Source: Beta vulgaris subsp. vulgaris
Taxonomy: Eukaryota; Streptophyta; Magnoliopsida; Caryophyllales; Amaranthaceae
Length of the DNA: 64,000 bases
Direction: 5' to 3'
Assembly: GCF_026745355.1 (NCBI RefSeq)
Contig: NC_079205.1
Coordinates: 43,966,849-44,030,848, forward strand
Below are positions 1 to 12,465 of the stretch, one piece after another. Within the stretch, counting starts at the first letter, position 1, and every line of letters begins with the position of its first letter. The notes beneath the pieces are model-generated. The model saw only the letters and a list, made by a program, of their open reading frames with translations. It did not search any database and was not told where the DNA came from. Made by a program: the position numbers and the translations under genes.

Positions 1-843
1 TTTTAAAAGTTATATACATAATGCATCAGATTCATACATGAGTAATATGCATGTAATAAATAATTCGAATGTGTAGGTGTCATATGTATGGGAATCATAT
101 ATAGTTTATATCTCACTACTCTTTATTTATAGAAACTATTATATGTGTATAAGTTAATCATTGACTTCTTTTTATCATGGTATAATATATCTTGCAAATA
201 TATTACATATATTTTGATTTTCTTATATAGTTCGTTAATAAATGATTTATTTTGTGTCTTAGAAAATTCTATTACTCGATTTTTTTAAGAGTTAACGTTC
301 TATTACTTATAAATTGACTATTTGTACGTGTATATTACTACGTTAATAAATATCGATTTTTATGCTATTTTTAAGAGTAATCAAATTATATATATGTAAA
401 AAAAAACACATACGGCATGTCTATATTATAATTATTATATATATCATAATTTTAAACTGATGTTGTTTCCATTTTACAATAACAACTGTAATAGTAGGCA
501 AGTTACACAAGGTATTATGCAATAAATAATGTAATATATGCATATTATGGATTTAGTTTATGATTTGATACAATTTTTTTAAAGAAGTTTTATAAAATCT
601 ATTTTGTAAAGGCATAAATCACAATTTACCCTAATTGTTGCTATATAATATGTGACAACTTAAATTAAGCCTACAATCAGGTTGTCGATATTTTCTATTC
701 AAAAATAAATATATTGTCCAATCATATAAATACTATCTATTGCTATAAACACCAAATGGTTGCTAATATTCTTTTAAAAACATATGAATATACTTAAGAG
801 TATTTTTTTTGTCTAAATAATTCGAAGTACTTGGAAATACGAG
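1..843. other. AT-rich non-coding sequence, nothing recognised
   Basis: Very AT-rich sequence with short A and T runs and no reading frame of interest. It may contain the 5' end of the Helitron that follows, but I could not place a convincing 5'-TC terminus. Confidence 0.5.
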
Positions 844-2125
844 ATGGCTAAGGAAAATGAAAATTCAAACGTAGTAACAATGAAATATACGAAAAGGGCA
901 TGAGATTCAAATCAAAGTGGAGAGCATATAGGTATGTTGTCCTCAAATCATTTTATAAACTTTTTACATATTCAAATTTGATATTCCACCTAATTTCGAA
1001 TAAATACAATGAATAAAATTATTACATTCTAACTAATATAAAAAAAATTACAATAACTACTTATTACAATAAAAATATAAGCTTTAGGTGGAATATCAAA
1101 TTTAACAATTTAAAGCTTATTTTAAACGGTTTAGATGGACATTTTCTAAATCAATAAAGCATTATAATAAATGAGTATAATTTTAAGAATGTAGATGCTC
1201 ACCTCAAATATCCGCAAAATATTTTTATGTCTGAATAACTTGAGAGTTTGTTGATTTGTAATTCTTAGTGCAGTTTGACATGTAAAATGTATAATATGAA
1301 GGTCTTATTAATAAAATTCAAAATATTGTAAAACCATAAGAAATTCATTAAATAATATATTGCACATATAATAAATACTATACGCATGTTAATTATGTTA
1401 TACTAATCTATATCATACATTATATGGAATTATATATTGCTACTATTATTTATAAAAATACAATTTCTTAACATGTTCAAGTAAAACACAATGCTCCATT
1501 TTGTTGACAAGGAGTCGAGATCAATTAAAAAGTCAAAGACATCCTATGAGTGATATTTCAAATGGTAATATAATTTAATTACTTTTCTAATAATACTTTG
1601 TCATTATATAACTAATTAATTTTACAATTGTTCCAAGATTTGGAAAACAAGTGGAAGAAAATCAAAATGTAGATATATCAATCATAAAGAACAGAGGAAC
1701 TACTGTAAAGGCAACTAGAAATTAGCTAGAGCAAACAGGAAGTACATATTATATCAAAAGCGTAACAAAAATCAAATAATTGTACACGGTAAGTCTATTT
1801 TGTTTTTTCTTATTATACTTCGGAGTTGCATATTTTTTTTAAAACATTACAATATTTTTATGTAGATGACAACAGTTTACAATTTACATCTAACATGATC
1901 TTATTTTTTTTTTTTTTTTGTTTAGGTAATGTCCAAACTGAACAATAACAACATATTAATTCTCAAACATTCCTAAGTGACATTTCTCAAATAAGTGCTT
2001 TAGTCGACATATATCTAATGGTATTTCATTTAATACACATTTTACCTCTTATTTTGTATTTTTGTGAATAATGTAATAACAAGAATTTCCTTATTATATT
2101 TGTATAGCAAGGTATGATATACATG
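844..2125 (+). pseudogene. Helitron protein, amino-terminal exons (decayed)
   Basis: A chain of short exon-like pieces with matching splice signals. The first begins at ATG 844 (MAKENENSNV...), carries one in-frame TGA where Arg (CGA) is expected, and ends before GTATG near 932. A second lies near 1490-1563 (LLTRSRDQLK) before a GTAATA donor. A third ends at 1788 (RANRKYILYQKRNKNQ) with donor GTAAGT. The fourth runs 1926-2020 (NVQTEQQQHINSQTFLSDIS) with TTTAG acceptor and GTATTT donor. A last piece starts at 2108. The LSDIS-type motif ahead of the zinc-finger exon is what I expect from plant Helitron proteins, and the next matching coding block is at 6007. The exon joins are my inference; the reading is by eye and a gene model from transcripts could differ. 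Confidence 0.45.
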
Positions 2126-2804
2126 CAAGGTGTATTTCAGGAATATGATTAGCCATTTACAATTAATTTTAAATATAGATGAGTTTCAAGTTATACTAAG
2201 CATCAGTTATATTGACAAAAAAAGGAACACAAAATAACATGTTTTGTTAGTTGCTTCATTGTACACACTACATATTATATATGTCTATTTAAATATCATC
2301 AACCAAAACATAAAGTTCATATCATGTACACAAATTTACATATATTCTATTAAGTTCATATCATATCTAATATAAAGATCAACAAAATAGAATATCATAA
2401 TTTTATGTAAGTTTTACAAATTCAATAGAAAATATTTAATGCTAAAAAGAAAAAAACAACGTACCTTAACTCGAATGGCAGTGAAGGAAGGAAAGGTTTT
2501 ATTTGTCAGCTTAACTTTTTTTAACACAATCAAAATATTGTGTAGATCTATTCAATTATGTATATAAAAACACAAATAAAACAAAAGAATTAGACATGTA
2601 TATGATAGTACACTTTGATAGTTTTTTTGTTATAACAAATTTAATACAAGGAAAAACAACTAATTATAAATCGTATGATGCCGAAATCAACTATATTTTT
2701 TTATTGCATTCAAATAGTTTGATTTTATAATTTATAAGAAAAAAATATAGATTAAATAATAGATTAAATTATTATGAATCATTATATATATATATATATG
2801 AAGT

Positions 2805-3150
2805 TTTTTTAATTGGTTATTTATTACATGCAACTGAAAAATGGATATATTTAATATATACATCAATTTCAAACAAATCTATTTATTGTAAATATAACAT
2901 TTACTCGGATTATTATAATTTGATAAATATGCACGAATTATCGAAAGGAAACTATAACAAATTGTTATATACAGTTTTTTTATTGGTTATTTTGTTACAT
3001 GCAATTTGAAAAAATTGACATATTTAATATATACATAAATTTCAAACGAATGTATTTGTTGTATTTATAACTTTTATTCGGCTTATATGCCTTTTAATAA
3101 ATATGCACGAATTTGGTAAAATAAATTATAACAAATTTTACCACCTATCC
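2805..3150. repeat. Two tandem copies of a ~170-bp AT-rich repeat
   Basis: Copy one starts near 2805 and copy two near 2974. Both contain an ATTGGTTATT segment, TTACATGCAA, a TATTTAATATATACAT block, AATTTCAAAC, then AATATGCACGAATT and ATAACAAATT in the same order. The TTACATGCAA core is also found in the larger repeat at 3632-4620, so the two families may have a common origin. Confidence 0.75.
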
Positions 3151-3325
3151 TTTATATATCAGACAATGAAGAAAGTATGAAAATGTATAATTTAGACAAA
3201 ATTCATAAAGTTGAGCATTATAAATTTTACAATTTTCTTCTAAAATATGAAAGCCAACAAAAAAAATGTATATAAAATCTGTATATATATAACATGAAAA
3301 TTTTCATAATGAAATGTATATAAAA

Positions 3326-3327
<2 letters not shown>

Positions 3328-3374
<47 letters not shown>

Positions 3375-3375
3375 A

Positions 3376-3441
<66 letters not shown>

Positions 3442-3445
3442 ACAT
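3328..3445. repeat. Compound microsatellite (CT)n-(CTAT)n-(AT)n
   Basis: A CT run of about 34 bases passes into CTAT units and then into a long AT run with a few ATAC interruptions. Its translation (repeated SL then YI) is meaningless. Likely highly length-variable between individuals. Confidence 0.95.
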
Positions 3446-3631
3446 GAAAATGTCCATTATATAATTGTAAATCGTTTTGCAAATTATGCAGAATAATTAA
3501 TAATTTATAAAATAAAATTATTATTTATGGCATTATTACATAGTAAGTGAATTGTTGAAACTTTACAATATTATCATTTATAAGGAAAAAAAAGATAAAA
3601 AAAAAAGTAAAAAGAAAGTAACTTAATCCTT

Positions 3632-4620
3632 AAAATCAAATCAAGCCTTTTAATTTATGTTGTTACTTTTTTCATGCAACTAACAAAAGGTGATATTTTT
3701 ATCAGATTTTTAACATATAAATAAATTTTTTTAAAGTATATGATCATGTATTTCTGACAATTATAAATTAATATATTTGAATCTGAAATTGCAAAAAAAA
3801 AAAATGAGTGAAATTTTATAATGGACAATTTTATTATTATAAGCAACAAAAGTAGATTAATTTCATTATGTTAACAATCGTTAAAAATCAAACCAAGACT
3901 TTTAATTTATGTTGTTACTTCTTTCATACAACTAACAAAAGGTGAGATTTTTATCAGATTTTTAACATGTAAATAATTTTTTTAAAAGTATATATCATGT
4001 ATTTCGAATAATTATAAATTAATATATTTGAATTTGAAATTGCAAAAAAAATAATCACTGAATTTTTATAATGGACATGTTCATTATTATAAGCAACAAA
4101 AGTATATTAATTTCATGTTGTTAGCAATCGTTAAAAATCAAACCAAGCCTTTTAATTTATTTTGTTACTTTTTTTCATGCAACTAACAAAAGGTGAGATT
4201 TTTATCCGATTCTTTACCTGCAAATAATTTTTTTTAAAGTATCTAATGTATTTAGGACAATTATAAATTAATATATCTGAATCTGAAATTCCAAAAATAA
4301 AAACAGTGAATTTTTATAATGGACAATTTCATTATTATAAGCAACAAAAGTAGATAAAACACTAAAAAACTTACCTTATATCTAAAATATCAAACCAACT
4401 CATACATATTTATTACTAATTCCATGCAACTGAAACAATGAAAATTTGTATTAGATATTAACATGCAAAGAAATGTTATTTCTAAAATATAATAGTTATT
4501 TCCGATAATATAAAATATGATATTTTTCAAAGAATTCGCAAAAAAAAAAAAAAAAAAGTTGTATAAAGAGCCTATTTTGTAATAATCTCTTTTTAGTCTT
4601 TCATATATACTGTGCAATTT
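3632..4620. repeat. Tandem array, about four copies of a ~245-bp AT-rich unit
   Basis: Three clear units start near 3632, 3873 and 4131, with a more decayed fourth from about 4386. Each begins AAATCAAACCAAG-CTTTTAATTTAT, then GTTAC..TTTCATGCAACTAACAAAAGG, a TTTTTATC block, ATTATAAATTAATATAT, GAAATTGCAAAAA, and ends with ATAATGGACA and TTATAAGCAACAAAAG. Small ORFs on the minus strand here are by-products of the repeat. The array sits in the long non-coding stretch between the 5' exons and the Rep exon of the Helitron. Confidence 0.85.
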
Positions 4621-5530
4621 ATAAATTTTTTATATTATTATTATAGATTATTAATAAGAAACTTTTAAAAAAACAAAACAATTTATGAGAAATTACCTAA
4701 TTTTTGATAAATAGTGAAGCAAACCATCTCCAAATCTTGAATCTATGACATTCAAGCCATATTTGAGGTATTTGTTGGCTGAAATTGCAATCTTTGACAA
4801 AGAATCAACATGCAAACCATAATCTTCACTCAAATCATGTCGAAAATAGAAATTGGAAGATTATCCATTCCGAAAAATCCGAAATTGTTGTATATGTTTG
4901 AGATAAAATTAAACTTTGTGAAATTTATAGTTGGAAGAAGAAATCATGTATATAGATGTAGAGAGTATTTCGAATAATGAAAAGAGAGAAACGGTTATTA
5001 GGAAAGTTTTTAGAGAAGTGAAGTTGGAAATGAAGAAATAATTCATGGAGAAATGAAGAAAGTTTGAGAAATTTGAGATAAATGAAAGAAGTTGGAAAGT
5101 TCCAACATATTTATTTCGTTGTTGGATTAAGAAAATGAAAGGTCAAAGTAAGGCAAATCAAATTAATGTTTTGTTGGACTTGATCATTTTGGGCCTTAAT
5201 AAAAAAGTGGTAGGAAATAATTAGGCCACTTTTTAATAAAAATATATATATCGGGCCATATATGTTTATCCACTGAGAAGTCATATTGGTCCTAACAAAT
5301 TAGTTTTTGTTATATGTGTATATTAAAATAATCCGATATAGATTTTGATATATATTATTAGTTATTAGTGTATGTTATATTATATTTCTCTTTTACAAGG
5401 AATAAGTTTATTCCATATTTATTGTATTTCCACCCATGTGTAGATTTGCATGTTTTACGACATAAATTGTGATATATTTTATTAGTTATTCGTGTACGTT
5501 ATATTATACATTGATTGTATATGTACGACA
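4621..5530. other. Non-coding sequence
   Basis: AT-rich and GA-rich sequence without a coding frame I can support. It includes a purine-rich patch (4930-5110, many GAAG and GGAAA) and no recognisable element ends. Confidence 0.4.
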
Positions 5531-5532
5531 TA

Positions 5533-5816
5533 CTCCCTCCGTCTTTTTTTATTTGCTACATTTTGCCATTTAGGGGTGTTTCAATTTATTTGCTACATTT
5601 GCAAATATTTCCATATATAGTACATAGGTCCCACACTTTATTTACAAATTTGCCATCACTCCCTTCTTGATTTTGTAAATGTTTCCATATATAATACATA
5701 GGTCCCACAATTTACTTATTTGCTTTTTTGTTGATTCCATTTATGTCAATGGTCCCCACTCCCTCCTTGGTCTTTGTGAAAAAGTGCTTGTAGCAAATAA
5801 AAAAAGACGGAGGGAG
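5533..5816. mobile_element. Stowaway MITE
   Basis: Starts CTCCCTCCGTC followed by a T run and ATTTGCTACA, and ends with the inverse complement (TGTAGCAAAT, an A run, GACGGAGGGAG). It is flanked by the TA dinucleotide at 5531-5532 and 5817-5818, as expected for Tc1/mariner-type Stowaway elements. Length is 284 bp and there is no coding content. It inserted into the long intron-like region of the Helitron. Confidence 0.92.
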
Positions 5817-6006
5817 TATATACAAAATTTATTGCATATTTATTATAGATTTGCATCCATGTTCGTCACAAAAATAATATAAACAAAGGAAAATGTGCAC
5901 CTTGAAGCATGTATATGCACGTGTTATCAAATTTGAAATTAAAATGTGCACCTTGAAGCTGTATAATGTGCTGAAAATTTACTAATTCATTTGTTTCTTT
6001 TTAAAT

Positions 6007-9000
6007 AGATAGCTATTCCGATATAGGAGACCCTACATATGTATGTGAGTTTTGTGGGGCTGAAATGTGGTTTGAAGAAAGGGTAAATAAACAAAACAAG
6101 ACAAATAAGCCGACTTTCTCATTATGTTGCATGCAAGGGAAGGTTCAACTACCTCCACTAAAAGATCCACTAAAACTTATTGACGACCTATTAAAGAAGA
6201 AACATAACAGAAGCAATCACTCTCTTGAAAACATACGAGGATATAATATGATGTATTCATTTACATCCATGGGTGGAACAATTATTGCACCTACAACTCG
6301 AGTGCGAGGTCCGTATAATTACAAAATTGGAGGACAAAACCATCACTTGATAGGTAGTTTGTTGCCTCCTAATGGTGCACGACCTAAGTTTTTTCAACTT
6401 TACATATACGATACGGAGGATGAAGTTAGGAATAGAAAAACTGCTGCAAGGTACATCATTACTGTTTGTTTTGCATAGCTAATTGTGCTTATTTGTTATA
6501 GTTGAATATTTTTGTTTTTCATATTAACAATTTCTCTTATAAATGTTTTCACAGTACCAATAAATCTGACAAGTTCGAGGATCGCTTAGTCGCACAACTA
6601 TAAGATATGATAGATCAAAATAACCTTTTAGCTAAAACTTTTAGAATGGTTAGGGATAGGTTTGCATCAGACACGTGTGATAATTTGAAATTAAGCTTAT
6701 TGGAAATCAAGAGATCGATGGAAGAACTTACAGTTTGCCAACGACATCAGAAGTTGTTGCACTTATTGTTGGAGATATTGATAGTGCTGATAAAAGAGAT
6801 ATATTATAGAAACAAAGAGTGGAAAATTATAGCAAATTTCTGAGCTTCATCCTTCTTATCTGGCAATGCAATATCAGCTGTTATTTCCATATGGAGAAGA
6901 TGGATTTTAGAACAGATATTATGCATAGAGATAAGACTTCGACCGACGGTTCGACGAGAAAAAGATTTAAACTCACTATGCGTGAGTTCTTTGCATATAG
7001 GATACAAGATCGAACTTTAGAAGCGGCCACCATACTCTTAACTCGCAAGTTGTTACAACAATTTTTAGTAGATCCCTACACTATGATTGAAGCTTAAAGG
7101 TTGTCTTTTCTTAGACATAACCAACAGAGCCTTAGAGCCGCGAATGTGAAGAATTTAATAGGAGTTGTCGAAAGAGGAGAAACAGAAGGAGCTTCAACTG
7201 GAAGTTGTATAGTATTGTCAACTTCATTCACCGGAGGACATAGCTATATGAGAGAAAACTATCATGATGCGATGGCTATTTGTAGATGGTAGGGTTATCC
7301 GAATTTATTCATAACATTTACGTGTAATCCTAAGTGGCCAGAGATCACTAGATTTGTAAAGAAAAGGGGACTCAGGCCAGAAGATAGGTCGGGCATCGTC
7401 TGCCAATTTTTTAAGATGAAACTAAACCAACTGGTAAGAGATTTGAAAGATTGAAAATTAAAATATTTGGCAGTGTTAGGGCTGGTATGTAACACATCTT
7501 CCTTACTTATATTATTATTATTATAGTTTCCGAACTACCTTTCTGTTGGTATAGTTATGTTTGTCTTTGTAATATGACTATTAAACCCTACTTTGTTGTA
7601 TTTCCAATTTTCAGTGGTATATATAGTAGAATTCCAAAAGCGTGGTTTGCCGCATGCGCATATTTTGTTGTTCATGCATCAACAATACAAGTACCTGTAG
7701 CTTCAGATATTGATAAGATTATTTCTACCGAGTTGCCTGATGAAGGCGAAGATCCAGAACTATATCAAGTCGTCACTGAGTTCATGATGCACGGTCCATG
7801 TGGCGCAGCAAACACAAATGCACCGTGTATGGTTGACAAACAATGCAGTAAGCATTTCCCATTGAGGTTTATTGATTCGACTAAAGTGGATGATGAAGGA
7901 TATCCAGTTTACAGGCAAAGAGATAATGGATCTACAGTTGATAAGGGTGGAGTTCATCTTTACAATAGGTATGTTGTTCCATATAATGCTAAATTGCTAC
8001 GTAAATATCGAGCACATATCAATGTTGAGTGGTGTAACCAGTCAAGATCAATTAAGTACATGTTTAAATATATAAACAAGGGGTATGATAGGGTTACTGC
8101 TACGGCATACCAAGATAAACAAAAAGAAGGTGAAGGAAAAGAAATCGACGAGATAAAGATGTAATATGATGGCCGATACATTTCGGCTTGCGAGGCAATT
8201 TGGAGGATTTTTGGAAACAACATCCATTATCGAACTCCTGCTGTGGAGAGGCTAAGTTTCCATCTACCAGGAGAGAAAATTGTTTTATTTAATGACCATG
8301 CTGATGTAGAATCCGTACTAGACAGACCCCATATCGACAATACGAAATTCCTATCTTGGATGAAATGTAATGAGAAATATGAAGAAGCCAGGGCGATTAG
8401 TTATGTGGAGTTTCCTACAAGATTTGTTTGGAAACAGGCGTTGAGGGAGTGGACACCAAGAAATAAAGGCTTTGCAATAGGTCAAATCTACCACATATCG
8501 CCAGGATCTGGTGAGAAGTTCTATCTTAGAACGTTGCTAAACTTTGTTAAAGGAGCGACGTGCTATGAAGACATCAAAAAGCTTTGATGGTATAGTGTCT
8601 CCTACCTTCAAGGAAGCTTGCTATGTAAGGGGATTACTTTATGATGGTAAGGAATATGTTGACGCAATCATGGAAGCGAGTTTTAGAGAATCAAGGCACT
8701 ACCTAAGACATATGTTCTCCATGTTACTGTTATCTAGGAGTATGTCGAAGCCGGAGGATGTTTGGCATAAGACTTGGAGGTTACTATCTGATGACATTTT
8801 GTACAAGCAACATGATATTCAAAAAAATAAAGGTACACAACTACCAACACATCCTGATAATAGTTACTATATATATTCTTAAGAAATGTGCATATTTAGT
8901 ATAAGCTACTGTTGTGTAATTTAAATTTATTTTTTCGCAGAACTACAGTTAACAGACGATCAAATTGAAGCGTTTGCAGTTGGCGGAGATTGAAACCATG

Positions 9001-10604
9001 CTCCAAAGTAATGGCAGAAGCTTGCGTAGATTTAGTGAGATGTCGTTTTCGGATGAACTAATCATGTTTGAAGGACAAAAAAAGCTTATTGCCGATGAGC
9101 TTTCTTACGACATAGAGGAAATGACGTTGGAACACGATAAATTGTATAAGGGTCTAACTGATGAGCAATCCATCATTTATCGGAGAGTAATGGATGTTGT
9201 GTCGAGTCAAGAAGGAGGTGTGTTTTTCATCTATGGCTACGGAGGGACCGAAAAAACATATGTCTGGAAGACATTATGTGCTGCAGTAAGGAAGATGCGC
9301 GAAATTGTATTGCCTGTAGCTTCGAGTGGAATTGATTCTCTCCTCCTTCCACGGGGAAGAACGGCGCGTTCGAGATTTGGTATCCCTTTGAATGTAACTG
9401 AGAATTCTATATGTGTCGGAATTCGTCCTGGGTCGTATTTAGCTGATCTTCTTATCAAGACAAAACTTATTATATGGGATGAAGCGCCCATGATGCATAA
9501 GTATTGTTTTGAAGCACTTGATAGAAGTTTGAGGGACATAATGAGGTTAGTTGATAGGAGAAACATGCATCGACCGTTTGGGGGTAAAGTTATTGTTTTT
9601 GGTGGTGATTCATGACAGATATTACCAATTGTACCAAAGGGAACGAGGCAAGATATCGTGTTTGCTATCGTTAATTCGTCTTACTTGTGGGATTCGTGTA
9701 AGGTCCTAACACTTACTCGCAATATGAGACTTCAATCAGGTTCTTCTACATCTTCTGCTGATGAACTGCGAGAATTTTCAGAGTGGATACTAAGCGTAGG
9801 AGACGGTAAGGCCGGAGGTCCTAATGATGGCGAAGCCGTAATTGAGGTTGCAAAAGATATTCTTATAGATCCAGGCGTCGATCCAATTTCAGCAATTGTT
9901 GATAGCACTTATCCAAACCTACATGACCATATTTGGGAAGCTAAATATTTCCATGAAAGAGCAATTTTGGGCCTACGAATGAGATAGTGGAGATAGTCAA
10001 TGATCATGTTCTATCTACCATTCACGGAGAAGAGAAAGTGTATTTGAGTTCGGACGCTATAAGCAAAGAAGAGGGTAACTTCGGAGTACATGAAATATAC
10101 TCCACTGAATTCCTCAATACGATAAGATGCTCTGGTCTCCCGAATCATAGCATACGATTAAAGATTGGTGCGCCAGTTATGCTGCTAAGGAATATTGATC
10201 AAACATCTTGGTTATGTAATGGCACGAGGTTAGTCGTTAAACATTTAGGCAATCGTGTTATTGAAGCAACTGTTATTTCTGGAAGTAATGTCGGAGAAAA
10301 GGTATTTATCCCAAGAAAGACACTCACCCCGTCTGACTCGACTAAATTTCCTATCAGATTTCAGAGACGTCGATTTCCTTTAATGGTTTGTTTTGCTATG
10401 ACTATAAATAAAAGTCAAGGACAATCATTGTCCCATGTAGGTCTGTATCTCCCGATACCTGTTTTCAGCCATGATTAATTTTATATTGTCGTGTCCAGAG
10501 TTACGAGCAAAAAAGGTCTCAAGATCCTCCCCTTTGATAAAGAACACGGTGTGCGTACAAGTACAACAAATGTAGTTTACAAGGAAGTGTTTGCAAACAT
10601 ATAG
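6007..10604 (+). pseudogene. Helitron RepHel protein (HUH replication initiator plus PIF1-type helicase), broken
   Basis: The zinc-finger exon begins after TTTAAATAG at 6006 (DIGDPTYVCEFCGAEMW). An intron of about 6450-6555 follows, then Rep: SFTGGHSYMRENYHDAMAIC, FITFTCNPKWPEI, the HUH site GLPHAH at 7644-7661, and the two catalytic tyrosines in KYMFKYINKG (codons 8057 and 8069). After a second intron (about 8836-8940) comes the helicase: Walker A reads GYGGTEKTY instead of GYGGTGKT (9235-9261), Walker B is IIWDEAP, and the carboxy end is NKSQGQSLSHVGLYLP and TNVVYKEVFANI. Breaks: stops at about 6601, 8162, 9613 (CGA to TGA in GGDFRQ) and 10476, and frameshifts near 6740, 7690, 8580 and 9980. 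The protein would nick and unwind DNA for rolling-circle transposition, but this copy cannot be made intact. Confidence 0.9.
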
Positions 10605-10760
10605 TTTGAGTTAAACGCTTTTTTTTTAATTTGTACTGTGTGCTCATTACCACAATTACGTGTAGAATTCATGAAATTTTAAAATTCGTTTCGTCTTCAT
10701 TATATGACTTAATTTAATTATGTTATAAAGCGATAAATACACCCGTGCGTTAAAACTAGT
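10605..10760 (+). other. Helitron 3' end
   Basis: Untranslated tail after the TAG stop at 10602-10604, ending CCCGTGCGTTAAAACTAG at 10759 followed by T. The CTAG|T end is the family signature. Immediately beyond is a short AT dinucleotide run. Confidence 0.55.
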
Positions 10761-11819
10761 ATATATATATAACCATTTCAATTATTTCAAGCCTATATGA
10801 GTCATACAACAACAAATTTAATTATTAGAGGGGAATTGAACGTCAGTAGGCCGAGACTCATCCCAGTAACCACCTACTTCAACATGGGTCATCACCTAGA
10901 TAAATTAAGAGTAATGGCCAATATCGTTTTGCAGAACGTCCCTAGTGTGCACACCCCTCACTAATCTAATGGGTATCCGCAATGCACACCAATTGTATTA
11001 GGAGGAACACAAAAGAGTTGTAACAGAATAAAAATCAAGTATTGTTCATCACTTTGGAGGATCCAAGTCCACAAGCTATTTCCCTTAATAATATTTCCAC
11101 TTTATGTGATTAATATATTTTAATAGTTATGACACATCAAACATCACATTAACATTAACAGGAACATCTTCAGTTAAATAAATATTTTCACAACTTAACC
11201 ACTTTATAGAATTAAAATAATCAACGTCCATAATTCATAGTAACCAATACATCCACCATTAGAGCCTCATAGAGTCACAATATCAACTTATAATATCGTT
11301 CGTAACATCATCAACTCACTAGTTGTATCCATTAAGTTGCATTATCAACATTAGTATAATTTTTAGCATGATGGTTACATATGTACCTTATAATCCAAAA
11401 GTAATAACAAAATACTACTAGATATGTATATATTATACGCATGGATAGTAGTACCAAAATAATTAATAATAATAACTTTAGTCATAACAAGTACTAATAT
11501 GATTCTTGTCATATAATATACATTTAACATAAACATAGAATCACATAACCACATGTATTACACATAGCACATACAATTCCTAACGGAATTCTAGTTGTTG
11601 ATGGACATTGTGAATTACCTCGAACGCGTCCCAAATATAACAATTTCAAGTAAAAGTCGCCTTCTACGAAGTTTCCGTCTACAACAAATAATATGCCTAA
11701 AGTTAGTCACTTAATATAATATCCCGAAAAATAATTAACCAAAATTTACAAGATTAATAATAACAAGGAGAACAACCAAAGAAGGAAAACAAAAGATGAA
11801 AAAAAATTCAAAACTTTTC
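10761..11819. other. Unassigned repetitive-looking non-coding sequence
   Basis: No reading frame of interest. The base composition and phrases such as CAAGTAAAAGTCGCCTTC remind me of the LTR or untranslated region of an LTR retrotransposon, but I found no TG...CA pair, primer site or second copy in the window. It may be a fragment of the element to its right or of a different one. Confidence 0.3.
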
Positions 11820-12465
11820 ACTTGAAAGAAAAAAAACGTGACAGTAAGTCACAAAATTTGGAAGTATAAACCAACATCCTATGAAAGTAGCGGAGAGCAA
11901 GATGGATTATCTCAGATTCTTTGGACAAATTTGTCCGAAATGGTGTGGTGCCATCAGTAATTTTTGCCCACCACTCCTACTCATTGTACCCCTGTCAAAT
12001 TGTTCCTAAGGGGGCATCACAAGGGGCACTAGAGTCCATCCCAAATGCGTCACAGACCTCGTCAAAATACAGTTTTCTAACTTGATAAAAAAGACAAGCT
12101 TGGATAGTCTGAGCACCGGATTTCGACTCCCGACTTATGTTTAACGTACTCAAGAACTCAAGAGTCAGTTGATCATAAGTAGGCTTACGGACGTTAAGGA
12201 AGTCCGGCAACCCTAGATTAACTGTCATCTGCCTTACTATCGGGTCGATATTAAGGTGGTTGCAAGTACTAGAGGTGTAAAACTTCGTGGGACGAAGTAT
12301 TCGGCCTGAAAGCCGTGTAAAAATATGACAGTGCGATGCATTTGGGAATTCGAGAGGGTAGATGGGTGGGGGATTAGATCTAGAAGAGGGTGCCTGCAAG
12401 GCGGACCCTATTTTAGCTCTCTTGGGCCGGGAGGATGATCCCTCGCCACTTTTTCTTCCTATGGT
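11820..12465 (-). pseudogene. ATHILA-type (env-position) ORF remnant
   Basis: Open frame from about 12465 to the stop at 11995 (RPKRAKIGSALQAPSSRSN..., then PTYDQLTLEFLSTLNISRES and YFDEVCDAFGM), then after a frameshift TDGTTPFRTNLSKESEIIHL and YFHRMLVYTSKF down to about 11825. The arrangement parallels the Athila-1 ORF at 31462-32983, which has LTYERLTLEFLASLE, ISLARLNEIF and LRYIH at the corresponding places. This ORF lies between pol and the 3' LTR in Athila elements and is usually called env-like or ATHILA ORF; its function is not established. Truncated and frameshifted here. Confidence 0.65.

Larger units (their letters stand above)
844..10759 (+). mobile_element. Decayed autonomous-type Helitron (5' end not placed)
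   Basis: Rolling-circle transposon on the + strand. The support is a Rep/helicase gene at 6007-10604, short upstream exons at 844-2125 that look like its amino-terminal part, and a 3' end reading AAAACTAG followed by T at 10752-10760, which is the CTAG|T end known for Helitrons. The usual GC-rich hairpin just before CTAG is not obvious; a CCCGTGCG segment at 10743-10750 may be one arm of it. The stretch between 2130 and 6006 would be a very long intron or holds later insertions, including a Stowaway MITE and tandem repeats. The 5' boundary given is only the first recognisable exon; the true TC terminus may lie further left. The element looks dead because its protein is broken many times. Confidence 0.6.

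Noticed and set aside
3314..3496. 60-codon frame with SLSLSL and YIYIYI
   Set aside because: It is the compound CT/AT microsatellite read as protein.
5533..5816. 67-codon frame at 5679-5882 as a small gene
   Set aside because: It starts inside and runs out of a Stowaway MITE.
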